From assembly GCF_037076455.1 (NCBI RefSeq), contig NZ_AP028679.1:1627501-1691500 (forward strand): a stretch of 64,000 nt of DNA, written 5' to 3'. This DNA is from Desulfoferula mesophila (GTDB lineage Bacteria > Desulfobacterota > Desulfarculia > Desulfarculales > Desulfarculaceae). The notes below the pieces were generated by a model. The model saw nothing but the letters and a program-made list of their open reading frames with translations, was not told where the DNA came from and did not search any database. Position numbers and translations under genes: made by a program. Positions 42,099-50,247 of this stretch are shown here, one piece after another (within the stretch, counting starts at the first letter, position 1; each line of letters begins with the position of its first letter).

Positions 42099-43259
42099 TC
42101 AACGAGTTAAGATAGTTATGGAGCTGTTGGGACCGGCACCCATGGCGTGAGCTAGGGCCACTCTTGCCTTTTTCACCTGGCGGGAGCCGGCCTCCCCGCG
42201 CAGTTGGGTCACCAACTCACAAACTTGGCCCAGGCCCGTGGCACCCAGGGGATGCCCCCGCGACATCAAGCCACCGTCGGTATTCACCGGCAGGTCCCCG
42301 TACAGATCGAACTTGCCGTCCCTGAGCAGGCCAGCGGCCTCACCTTTATGGCAAAATCCCAGCTTTTCCATGCCCCACAGTTCAGAGGGCACGGTGGTAT
42401 CGTAGCCCTGCACCAGGTCCATATCCTCTGGCCCGTATCCCGAGGATTCATAGGCCTGTCGGGCCGAAAGCTCCACGATCCCCTCCTGGGGCGGGAACTT
42501 CAGGCTTTTGAGGATTCCGGCGGCCGGCATACCATCGCCGTAGACCCCGGAGGCGAGCACCGAGGTGGCCACCCTCACCGCCCGGGAAGAAGTGACCAGC
42601 TTGTCTTTGCTACAAAGCACCGCAGCGGCGGCCCCGTCGGCCAGGGGACAACAGTGCAGCAGCCTGAGCGGCTCGGCCACCATACGCGAGGCAAGCACCT
42701 CTTCCAGCGTCACCGGCTTTTGGAAACGCGCGTTGGGGTTCAGGGCCCCGTTCTTGCGGTTCTTCACCGTCACCCTGGCCAGGTCCTCCTCGGTGACCCC
42801 AGTCTCCTTCATGTACTCCACCGTCTCCAGTGCGTAATTGCCTACTTGGATATTGAAGCCCGACTCCAACTCCCAGGGCCGGAAGGCGGTGCTGGGTATG
42901 GGCCCCCGGGGCATCTTCTCCAAGCCCACCGCGATCACCACGTCGTAGACCTCGGCGGCCACCATCTGGAAGGCCAAGCGCAGGGCCGAGCCTCCGCTGG
43001 AGCAGGCGTTCTCTACGTTGACCACCGGAATACCGCTCAGGCCCACCTCGCTCACCGCTTTGTGTCCCGAAGCGGTGCCTTGGTAGACGCTGCCGCAAAA
43101 GACGGCCTGCATGTCGCCCCAGGTCATCTCGGCGTCGGCCAGGGCCTTGAATATGGCCTCGCTGCCAAAGTCATAGGACTCCTGATCTTCATAGAAACCC
43201 CATTTGGTCAGCCCTATGCCAGCGATGAACACTTCCCGCATTTGCTTAATCTCTTTCAT
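42099..43259 (-). CDS. Thiolase family protein (SCP2/BbsB-like)
   Basis: 386 aa thiolase of the branch that pairs with DUF35 proteins. Visible: NACSSGGSALRLAF (Cys nucleophile near residue 91), GLEKMPRGP, LHCCPLADGAAAAVLCS, LVQGYDTTVPSELWG, VNTDGGLMSRGHPLGATGLG (catalytic His), VALAHAMGAG. The usual second active-site Cys motif near the C-terminus (CxG) is replaced by HAMGAGPNSS, as in other members of this branch. Role: CoA-dependent cleavage of a 3-oxoacyl-CoA, or a retro-aldol step as in Ltp2. The DUF35 partner is encoded 14 bases upstream, as with bbsA-bbsB. Confidence 0.9.
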   Translation of the reverse strand: MKEIKQMREVFIAGIGLTKWGFYEDQESYDFGSEAIFKALADAEMTWGDMQAVFCGSVYQGTASGHKAVSEVGLSGIPVVNVENACSSGGSALRLAFQMVAAEVYDVVIAVGLEKMPRGPIPSTAFRPWELESGFNIQVGNYALETVEYMKETGVTEEDLARVTVKNRKNGALNPNARFQKPVTLEEVLASRMVAEPLRLLHCCPLADGAAAAVLCSKDKLVTSSRAVRVATSVLASGVYGDGMPAAGILKSLKFPPQEGIVELSARQAYESSGYGPEDMDLVQGYDTTVPSELWGMEKLGFCHKGEAAGLLRDGKFDLYGDLPVNTDGGLMSRGHPLGATGLGQVCELVTQLRGEAGSRQVKKARVALAHAMGAGPNSSITILTR

Positions 43260-43272
43260 GCTTGGCTCCCAC

Positions 43273-43707
43273 TCAGGCCACGGGCGTGAACATGAAGGTG
43301 ATTACTTGACGACCCTGCTCGTCCTCGCACAAAGGTCTAATCACCAATTCCGCCTCCTGCCCGGCCTGCAGCGTCTCCAGATCCTCGGCATAAAGCTGGC
43401 TGACCAGGCGCACCCCGTCCGAGAGGTCCACCATGCCGTAGGCATAGGGAACCGGCCCGTGATAAAAGCCACCGGCCGGGGGCTGGCGCACCAGAGTCAC
43501 CGCGGCCAATCTGCCCCGGGGGCTCAAAAGCATGTTTTCCAGGGTTGGTTGTTGGCAGTGCACGCACCAGCCCTTGGGCTTGGTGGGGAAATATATCTCC
43601 CCACAGTTGGTGCAGCGGCTGCCGATGAGACGGGGGCCGCTCTCCGGGGTCGCGGAGGCCCAAAAGCCCTCCCGCAAGGGAATTTTTTCAGGTCCAATCT
43701 CACTCAT
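43273..43707 (-). CDS. DUF35 OB-fold/zinc-ribbon protein, thiolase partner (BbsA-like)
   Basis: 144 aa. N-terminal rubredoxin-like zinc ribbon SRCTNCGEIYFPTKPKGWCV with a second pair CVHC, then the DUF35 OB-fold (GRLAAVTLVRQPPAGGFYHG, PYAYGMVDLSDGVRLVSQLY). Binds acyl-CoA and completes the active site of the thiolase or aldolase encoded next. Start ATG 43705-43707 (SD GGGAG), rather than the longer frame eight codons upstream. Confidence 0.9.
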   Translation of the reverse strand: MSEIGPEKIPLREGFWASATPESGPRLIGSRCTNCGEIYFPTKPKGWCVHCQQPTLENMLLSPRGRLAAVTLVRQPPAGGFYHGPVPYAYGMVDLSDGVRLVSQLYAEDLETLQAGQEAELVIRPLCEDEQGRQVITFMFTPVA

Positions 43708-43758
43708 TATTATTTTTCTCCCCGCACACAATTTGTCGTTGAGGGGTGTCCCGACCCC

Positions 43759-44538
43759 TTATTTGCCTTGGAAACAAGGCTTGCGCTTTTCCTTGAATGC
43801 GTTGATGGCTTCCTGGTAATCCTCGGTCAGGCTGATCAGGGCGGCGCACTTGGCCTCGAAATCAAAGCCCTGGGCAAAAGGCATTTCCATGCCCTCGCCT
43901 ATGGCCGCCTTGAACAGCTTGAGCACCAATGGGGGCCTTTGTTTGTAGAGCTCGGCCAGTTCCCGTGCGGTGTCCATTAGCTCGGCCACCGGCACCGCCT
44001 GGTTAACCAAGTTGATGCGCTCGGCCTGCTCGGCGTCTATGGGCAGGCCGCTGAAGATGAGCTCCTTGGCCCGGGGAATGCCTATGAGCCGCGGCAGCCT
44101 CTGGGAGCTGCCCCCCCCGCCCATAATCCCCAGCTTGGTGTGCGCGTCGCCCAGCTTGGCGTTGTCCGCCGCGATGCGGATGTCGCAGGCGCAGGCCAGT
44201 TCCAGGCCACCGCCCAGGCAATAGCCGGCAATGGCCGCGATCACCGGCTTGCCCAGGTCTTCCAGAAGGTGATAGTAGCTGTAGGTCCGCTTGGGGCTTA
44301 GCTTGTCCCACAGAGTGGAAGGACCCGGCTGGTCGGTCACGTCGGCCCCGGCGCAGAACACTTCCGTGCCACCTGTGATGATCAGCACCCTCACCTGATC
44401 GTCGCGCTCGCAATCGCGGATCGCCTCAATGAGCTCGTCGCGCATCACCGAGTTGACCGTATTTAGCTTGTCCGCGCGGTTCAGGGTGATAACGGCCACC
44501 CCGTTGTCTTTGGCATAAAGGATGGTCTGAAAGTTCAT
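43759..44538 (-). CDS. Enoyl-CoA hydratase/isomerase (crotonase) family protein
   Basis: 259 aa. Crotonase features: LNRADKLNTVNSVMRDELIE, FCAGADVTDQ (oxyanion-hole Ala), IAGYCLGGGLELACACDIRI (second oxyanion Gly and first catalytic Glu), then LGDAHTKLGIMGGGGSSQRL. In classical hydratases the second Glu (E164 of rat crotonase) sits where His is found here (GDAH). It may therefore be an isomerase, a hydrolase or a hydratase with altered chemistry. Start ATG 44536-44538 with GGAAGG. Between SDR and DUF35 genes, as expected for a beta-oxidation hydratase. Confidence 0.88.
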   Translation of the reverse strand: MNFQTILYAKDNGVAVITLNRADKLNTVNSVMRDELIEAIRDCERDDQVRVLIITGGTEVFCAGADVTDQPGPSTLWDKLSPKRTYSYYHLLEDLGKPVIAAIAGYCLGGGLELACACDIRIAADNAKLGDAHTKLGIMGGGGSSQRLPRLIGIPRAKELIFSGLPIDAEQAERINLVNQAVPVAELMDTARELAELYKQRPPLVLKLFKAAIGEGMEMPFAQGFDFEAKCAALISLTEDYQEAINAFKEKRKPCFQGK

Positions 44539-44558
44539 TGCTCGCCTTCCCCCCAGAC

Positions 44559-45341
44559 CTAGAACAGGGCGTATCCGCCGTTTACGCTCAGAGTCTGCCC
44601 TGTGACCCAGCCGGCCCGGCCTGAGCACAGGAAACAGATTGCGTCGGCTGCGTCCTGGGGCCGCCCGAATCGCCGGATCAGATAGTTGGACAAGAAGCTT
44701 TTTTGTAGGGCCTCAATAGTGATGCCCTTGCGCTCTGCAATCTGCTCCTGATATTTGCGTCCGCCGGGGGTGTCCATGGCCGATAGGGCCACGCAGTTAA
44801 CTCGGATCAGGTGGCGGCCCAACTCCCGGGCCAGGGACTTGGAAAAGGCGATGACCCCGCCCTTGGCTGCCGAGTACACAGGGTTGTTCACCTCACCCAC
44901 CCGACCGGCATCCGAGACCACGTAGACTATGGAACCGCCCTGGTTGGCGATCATGTTGTCTAGAACGGCCTTGGTGGAGTACAGGGGGCCCATGAGGTTC
45001 AGGTCCAGGGCGAATTGCCAATCCTCCGGCCCCGACTTCTGGAAGGGCTTGCGTTCTCCACGGCCTGGGATGTGCACCAGAATGTCGATTTTGCCGAATT
45101 TTTCGATGGTCTGGTTGACCGCCCCGGTCACCTGGGCCTGATCAGTCACGTCCAATTCGAACCAAAGGGCCTTTTGGCCCATGGCTTCCACCTTGGCCGC
45201 GGTCTCCTTTACCTTGTCGGCGTTCATGTCAGCCGCCGCGATATTGGCTCCGTCAGCGGCCAGCATCTCGGCCACTAGAACACCGATGCCGTCGCCGCCC
45301 CCGGTGAGGAAGACGTTTTTACCTTTAACCAGCAAATCCAT
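44559..45341 (-). CDS. Short-chain dehydrogenase/reductase
   Basis: 260 aa Rossmann protein. TGGGDGIG (cofactor Gly motif), DMNADK (acidic residue after beta-2, so NAD rather than NADP), HIPGRG replacing the usual NNAG, catalytic Ser in VVSDAGRVG and YSAAK (Tyr-Lys), GGYALF C-terminus. Likely oxidises the 3-hydroxyacyl-CoA of the pathway, like BbsC/BbsD. Only one such subunit is encoded, unlike the BbsCD heterodimer. SD GGAG. Twenty bases before the crotonase start. Confidence 0.9.
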   Translation of the reverse strand: MDLLVKGKNVFLTGGGDGIGVLVAEMLAADGANIAAADMNADKVKETAAKVEAMGQKALWFELDVTDQAQVTGAVNQTIEKFGKIDILVHIPGRGERKPFQKSGPEDWQFALDLNLMGPLYSTKAVLDNMIANQGGSIVYVVSDAGRVGEVNNPVYSAAKGGVIAFSKSLARELGRHLIRVNCVALSAMDTPGGRKYQEQIAERKGITIEALQKSFLSNYLIRRFGRPQDAADAICFLCSGRAGWVTGQTLSVNGGYALF

Positions 45342-45412
45342 CTTGATTCTCCTTTTGATTGAAAAGCGGGCGCGCGGGCGCTAATCATCCACGCTGTGGC
45401 CAGGCGTTGTGT

Positions 45413-46564
45413 CTACCTGAAGGCCGACACACCTAAAATCTCGCGCCCCAGCAATAGCTTTTGTATCTGGGTGGTGCCCTCGGCCATGGTCAGGTGCCGC
45501 ACGTCGCGGAAATACCGTTCCACTGGGAACTCCGAGGTGTAGCCGTAGCCTCCGTGCACTTGGATGGCCGTATTGCACACCTCGACCATGGCCTCGGTGG
45601 AATAGAGCTTTGCAAAGGATGCCTCCCGTCGGCAATCAACCCCACTGTCCAGCATCAAGGCGGCCCGCATGCCCAATAAGCGGGCGGTGTCCACCTTGAG
45701 GGCCATCTCCACGATCATTTCCTGCACTAGCTGGAAGCCGGCTATTGCCTTGCCGAACTGGACCCGCTCTTGGGCGTAGCGTATGGAGGCTTCCAGGGCC
45801 GCCTGCCCCAGTCCCACCACCGCGAATGTGACGTTGACCCTGCCCTCGTTGAGCCCGCTCAGGGCTATGCGCTGGCCCTCGCCTTCCTGGCCCAGACGGT
45901 TGGCCGCCGGCACTCGGCAGTCCACAAAGGCCAGCTCGGAAAGAGACGAGCAGTGCATGCCCATTTTGCGGATGTTGCGGGCCTCGAAAGGCGACTCGTT
46001 CTTGTGCACCAAAAAACCGGTGATCGCCTTGCGGCCGTCGGGCTGCTTCACCTGGGCGTAAACCAGCACCAGGTCGGCCAGGCCGCCTCCGGTGATCAGG
46101 GTTTTGGTACCGTTGATGACGTAATAATCGCCGTCGCGTTCGGCCTTGGTCTCCAAAGAACCGGTGTCAGAGCCCACGTTGGGTTCTGTGAGTGCGAAGC
46201 AGGCCAGTTCGTCCATGGCCAAGAGGGGAGGTAGAAACTTTTCGCGCTGCTCCGGGCTGCCCATGCGGCCTAGCAGCTTGGTCACAAGGGCAGAGGATGT
46301 GACCATGGTGCGTAGTGAGGCCCAGGTGCGGCTCAGTTCCTCCACCATGAGGCAGTAGCTGAGAAAGTCCAGGCCAAGTCCGCCATGCTCCTCCGCCACA
46401 AGACCGCTGGCGTAGCCGTAGGGCTCCAGCATTTTGATGATGTCTTTGGTTATCAGCTTGCTCTGGCTCTCATACTCCTCCACAAGGGGTGAGATCTCCT
46501 TGGCCAGAAACTTGCGCACACTGTCTACGATGATTCGCTGCTCTTCGTTCAGTTCTATTTCCAT
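45413..46564 (-). CDS. Acyl-CoA dehydrogenase
   Basis: 383 aa FAD enzyme. Visible: AEEHGGLGLDFLSYCLMVEE, CFALTEPNVGSDTGSLETKA (signature 1), YVINGTKTLITGGGLADLVL, and near the C-terminus HGGYGYTSEFPVERYFRDVR with LTMAEGTTQIQKLLLGREIL, where the Glu of AEGTTQ is the catalytic base position. Introduces a 2,3-double bond into an acyl-CoA. ATG 46562-46564 is chosen; a GTG six codons earlier would add MRGCRD. It lies between the CoA-transferase and SDR genes, as BbsG does in bbs clusters. Confidence 0.92.
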   Translation of the reverse strand: MEIELNEEQRIIVDSVRKFLAKEISPLVEEYESQSKLITKDIIKMLEPYGYASGLVAEEHGGLGLDFLSYCLMVEELSRTWASLRTMVTSSALVTKLLGRMGSPEQREKFLPPLLAMDELACFALTEPNVGSDTGSLETKAERDGDYYVINGTKTLITGGGLADLVLVYAQVKQPDGRKAITGFLVHKNESPFEARNIRKMGMHCSSLSELAFVDCRVPAANRLGQEGEGQRIALSGLNEGRVNVTFAVVGLGQAALEASIRYAQERVQFGKAIAGFQLVQEMIVEMALKVDTARLLGMRAALMLDSGVDCRREASFAKLYSTEAMVEVCNTAIQVHGGYGYTSEFPVERYFRDVRHLTMAEGTTQIQKLLLGREILGVSAFR

Positions 46565-46607
46565 GTCGCGACAACCTCGCACTATGGTGAAGTCCTCACC
46601 AATGGGA

Positions 46608-47777
46608 CTAAATAATCATTTGCTCCCGTAATGAATCTATTTCCTTGCTGGTAAGGCCCCGCTCCTGGAGCCACTTCCCGGTATCGCGTCCCACTGCCAA
46701 GCCCTGGATTTCTCCAGACCCCCGCCGGCCCATGCCTGGCACCGGGAAGCGGGGAAAAACTTCCGTGCCGCTTTCTTCCTGCTTTGGCCCGAAAAAACCG
46801 CGCTCAATCAGTTGGGGGTCGCTGGTCCACTGGTCCAGGTCGTGCACTGGGGCCACTGGCACGTCGGCGTCGCTGAGCAGCCTTAGCCACTCCTCGCGGT
46901 CCTTTCCTTGGAAGACCTGCTCAAGAAGAGGTATGAGCCGCGCCGCCTGTTGGTTGCGGGCCAACCATCCTTGCAGTTCTGGGTCTTCCGCTAGTTCATC
47001 CAGGCCAGCCGCCCGGCAGAAGTTTTGCCAAAAATGGTCTTCCACGATGCCCAGGGTCAGGTACTTGCCATCGCGGGCCTGGAATACCCCATATGGTCCC
47101 CTGGCCATGAACACTTCCTTGGGGGGGTTCCCACGGTGCAGGAACTCCATGTAGCGAGGCATGACCAGCATGCCTGTGCTCTCGCTCATGGACACATCCA
47201 GGAACCTGGCTCCGGGGTCGCTCGCGCGGCCCAACAAGGCTGCCAGAATGGCGTTGGCCGCGAACAGCGAGCCCGCCAGGTCGGAATACTGGGGACCCGA
47301 GGGGAATTCGGGACGGCCGGAGTTCGGGTTGCCGGATATACTCAGCACCCCGGCGATTCCCATGTAGTTGAGGTCGTGGCCAGGCCAAGAGGCATAGGGA
47401 CCGTCCTGGCCGTAGCCGGACAGGGAGCAGTAGATGATGGAAGGATTGGCCTGACTCACCGGGTCGAAGTCCACTCCGAGCCTGGCGGCCACCCCCGGGC
47501 GGAAGCCTTCTAAGAGCACGTCGCAGGTCGCGGCCAAATCCAAAAACAGCTCCCTGCCACGGGGATTTTTCAGATCCAGGCTGATTAGGTCTTTTTGGGC
47601 GTTCAGGTACTCGAAGGTTTTTGGGGACATTCGGCGCATGGAATCCCCCCCTTGGGGGGACTCCACCTTGAGTACTTGGGCCCCCAGGGAGGCCAGGAGC
47701 ATGGTGCAGTAGGGACCGGGCAGCAGGGCGCTGAGATCTAGAATCTTGATGCCTCTCAGGGGTCTGTAATCCTGCAT
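46608..47777 (-). CDS. Family III CoA-transferase (CaiB/BaiF)
   Basis: 389 aa. Family features: GIKILDLSALLPGPYCTMLL, LGAQVLKVESPQGGDSMRRM, ISLDLKNPRGRELFLDLAAT, LLEGFRPGVAARLGVDF, GYGQDGPYASWPGHDLNYMG, and PQYSDLAGSLFAANAI, whose Asp aligns with the catalytic aspartate. It moves CoA from a pathway thioester (for example succinyl-CoA) to an acid. Only one gene is present, whereas BbsE/BbsF are two paralogues, so it may act as a homodimer. With the AMP-forming ligase there are two ways to activate the substrate. Confidence 0.92.
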   Translation of the reverse strand: MQDYRPLRGIKILDLSALLPGPYCTMLLASLGAQVLKVESPQGGDSMRRMSPKTFEYLNAQKDLISLDLKNPRGRELFLDLAATCDVLLEGFRPGVAARLGVDFDPVSQANPSIIYCSLSGYGQDGPYASWPGHDLNYMGIAGVLSISGNPNSGRPEFPSGPQYSDLAGSLFAANAILAALLGRASDPGARFLDVSMSESTGMLVMPRYMEFLHRGNPPKEVFMARGPYGVFQARDGKYLTLGIVEDHFWQNFCRAAGLDELAEDPELQGWLARNQQAARLIPLLEQVFQGKDREEWLRLLSDADVPVAPVHDLDQWTSDPQLIERGFFGPKQEESGTEVFPRFPVPGMGRRGSGEIQGLAVGRDTGKWLQERGLTSKEIDSLREQMII

Positions 47778-47802
47778 GAAGCTGTTCCCCCGGCCGCGTG
47801 GC

Positions 47803-48516
47803 CTAAGAACCGGCCTCGGCCCTCAGGGAGGCCGTGAACTGGTAGATGCCCTCCTGGTCGAACTGAGACTGGCTCAGGAACCGGGCCAGCACAGCCTCGA
47901 TGTGCTCGCGCACCTCTTTCTCTGCTTCCTCGGGTGCCCTGTCGCGCAAGGCCCGCAATATGCGCCGGTGTTCATCTATGGAAGATGGAATGATGCTGCT
48001 GTTGGCGTAGTACTGGGTGGTTAACCACAGCCAGAGGATGGACTTGACGATGGAGCTGATGGCGCGCTTGAGGGCCCGGTTGTCGGCCACCTGCAAGAAA
48101 GAGCGGTGAAAGGCGAAGTTGAGCTCGGCGCACTTGTGATAGTTGCCCGCCTGGAACTCCCGCTCAATCTCTTGGTTGATCTGCTCCATCCCCGCGATCT
48201 TTTCCGGGGTGATGTTGGCCACGGCCAGGCGGGCGGCCAAGCTCTCCAGGGCGGCCAGCACCGGGATGTTGTCAGTGAGATCCTCCCGGGTCAGGTTGCG
48301 CACGTACTTTTTCTTATAGGCGTCCACCACCACCAGTCCGTCGGCCTCCAAAAGGCGGATAGCTTCGCGGATGGGAGCCCGGCTGACCCCGAAGTCAGCT
48401 TGCAGCTCCTGCTCGACCAGACGCGTGCCGGGGCTCAACTCGCCCTTGGCGATGGCACGCGAGATGCTAGCGCATATCTGATCAACCATGGATTTTGGCT
48501 TGGCAAACTCAGGCAC
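47803..48516 (-). CDS. GntR-family transcriptional regulator (FCD/FadR type)
   Basis: 237 aa. N-terminal winged helix (residues about 10-72: ISRAIAKGELSPGTRLVEQE, FGVSRAPIREAIRLLEADGL), C-terminal all-helical FCD domain with metal-binding His residues (ELNFAFHRSFLQ, DEHRRILRALRDRAPEEAEK, VREHIEAV). Likely binds an acid or CoA ligand and controls the catabolic operon it heads. GTG start with AAGGAGG five bases upstream. The TTGTCGACAA palindrome lies 63 bases before it. Confidence 0.92.
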   Translation of the reverse strand: MPEFAKPKSMVDQICASISRAIAKGELSPGTRLVEQELQADFGVSRAPIREAIRLLEADGLVVVDAYKKKYVRNLTREDLTDNIPVLAALESLAARLAVANITPEKIAGMEQINQEIEREFQAGNYHKCAELNFAFHRSFLQVADNRALKRAISSIVKSILWLWLTTQYYANSSIIPSSIDEHRRILRALRDRAPEEAEKEVREHIEAVLARFLSQSQFDQEGIYQFTASLRAEAGS

Positions 48517-48767
48517 TTGGCCTCCTTTTCTTAATTGCTCCGGTGCTAGATCTAGAGTGTGGACTCAATCTATTATAGTTGTCGACAATAAGTCAAGAAT
48601 AATTTACTCTATTATTGATGGTAGGCCGCCTCTTGATTTCTGAACGGGCCTGAATGTCTCAAACGCCATAAATATTTAACAAAATACCTGTGTGCTACCC
48701 CAAAATATGGCAAGAGAGACCCTGGCGGGCAAAGCGAGAAACAGTACAAATAACCGGAGCTGAGCAA
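48517..48767. promoter_or_regulatory. Divergent promoter region with GntR-type operator TTGTCGACAA
   Basis: The 250 AT-rich bases between gntR (minus) and the second NPD-like gene (plus). The perfect palindrome TTGTCGACAA at 48579-48588 fits the FCD-subfamily consensus (TNGTNNNACNA), and a TATAAT on the minus strand (complement of 48572-48577) lies directly beside it, so the regulator would control itself and probably both directions. Confidence 0.6.
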
Positions 48768-49715
48768 ATGCGAGCCAACCGTCTGACTGAGATTCTGGGA
48801 ACCCGCTACCCCCTACTGCTCGGGCCCATGCGGCGCATCACCCTCGGCGAGATGACCGCCCAGGTCTCTAACTGTGGCGCTTTTGGCCAGATAGCTACCG
48901 GATTGCTGCCCCTGGCCAGGGTGCGTGAAGAAATAGGCCTGGCCCAGTCCCTAACCCGGAAGCCCTTTGGGGTCAACTTGCCTCTGGTGCGCAAACAAGC
49001 CATGGATTATTTGGGAGCGGCCATGGACCTGGGGGTCCAGGTGGTGACCACCAGCGCGGGCAAGCCCGATGCGGTGGTGGCCCGGGCTAAGACCGCAGGA
49101 ATGAAGATCCTGCACAAGGTCTCCTCGGTCAGCCAGGGATTAAGGGCCCAGGAGGCAGGCGTGGACGCGGTTATTGCCATGGGCTATGAAGCGGGCGGGC
49201 ACGTGGGCAGGGAGATGACCACCACTCTCTGCCTGGTGCCGCAGTTGGTAGACGCCTTGGAGATTCCGGTGGTGGCGGCCGGCGGGGTGGGCGACCACCG
49301 CGGCTTTTTGGCGGCCCTGGCCTTGGGGGCGGAGGGGGTGGAGATGGGAACCAGGTTCCTGGCCACCCGGCAGTGCCCCATCCCTTCATTTTACAAAGAC
49401 GCCCTCTTGGAGGCCGGGGACGAAAGCACCTTGTTGCTGGGCAAGAAGGCCATGCCGGTCAGGGTGCTTCGAAACCAGAAAGCATTGGGCATTCAAAACA
49501 CCGACAGGGAACAAGAGGACGCGGGAGTGCGGCGGGAGAACGACACCCTGTCTTATGTCGACTCCAACAGTGATGCCCAGGAGGCATTGATGATGTCGGG
49601 CCAAGTCGCCGGGCTTCTCCGAGAGGTGGAGGACATACAAACGGTGGTGGAACAAATAGTGAATCAAGCGTGCCATCTCGCCCATGTGCTAAGCGGCGTT
49701 TGGGCGCCCGAATGA
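48768..49715 (+). CDS. Second FMN-dependent NPD/nitronate monooxygenase-like protein
   Basis: 315 aa TIM-barrel flavoprotein, paralogous to 36744-37643. Visible: ILGTRYPLLLGPMRRITLGE, KPFGVNLPLVRKQAMDYLGA, VVTTSAGKPDAVVARAKTAG, VIAMGYEAGGHVGREMTTTL, IPVVAAGGVGDHRGFLAALA, GVEMGTRFLATRQCPIPSFY. The ExGGH motif differs from ESGGI in its sister gene, so the two probably act on different substrates. Start ATG 48768 with GGAG; longer frames lack a ribosome site. Divergent from, and probably controlled by, the GntR regulator. Confidence 0.87.
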   Translation: MRANRLTEILGTRYPLLLGPMRRITLGEMTAQVSNCGAFGQIATGLLPLARVREEIGLAQSLTRKPFGVNLPLVRKQAMDYLGAAMDLGVQVVTTSAGKPDAVVARAKTAGMKILHKVSSVSQGLRAQEAGVDAVIAMGYEAGGHVGREMTTTLCLVPQLVDALEIPVVAAGGVGDHRGFLAALALGAEGVEMGTRFLATRQCPIPSFYKDALLEAGDESTLLLGKKAMPVRVLRNQKALGIQNTDREQEDAGVRRENDTLSYVDSNSDAQEALMMSGQVAGLLREVEDIQTVVEQIVNQACHLAHVLSGVWAPE

Positions 49716-50247
49716 GCTAACCCAGGTTTTATTGGAGGAAGGGTCAGGATTTAAGAGTGACCCATTGAAGGGGGTATTGACCTTAAGGGGAGTTAAGACA
49801 ATGGAAAGGATGCTAAGAAGGTGAACTGCAGGCCCGCCCGGGGTGAGTTCAACTTACAAATGCTTCCTTATACTAACCCGATCCAGCCGATGTAATGGGC
49901 GAGGACTATCCCTCGGAGACCTTCAGGGTGCTCAAAAATAATAAGATGAGGGAATTTGGCGAATACCGCACCCATCACCTAGTTCTGGAGGCCTGGGGCC
50001 GACTGTTATAGGGTCAGCACCCAGACCAAATTTGGCCGACACCATCGGTCTCACGGCGCCGTTTGCCTTCAAGAATTGCATCAAATTAGATGGACAGGGT
50101 GATGTGGGGGTAGCAATCACTGCGGCAATTCTAGACGGGAAAACTGCCGGTGAGTAGGAAGCGCCATCCTTTGGCTTTGAGCCCCACGTCGTCCTGGAGG
50201 TATGAAACGGGGTGAACCAATATCTATCCAGTTCATCACCGGCATAA
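49716..50247. other. 532-base stretch without a supported gene
   Basis: Overlapping frames on both strands exist between about 49930 and 50280, but none has a ribosome site or recognisable family. One plus-strand frame ends NCIKLDGQGDVGVAITAAIL near 50135 and could be a decayed gene end. Otherwise nothing is seen. Confidence 0.4.

Noticed and set aside
35073-49715. Benzylsuccinate (toluene) pathway proper
   Set aside because: The set resembles bbs, but there is no glycyl-radical synthase, only one CoA-transferase and one SDR, and extra ligase and flavoproteins; the substrate must be left open.
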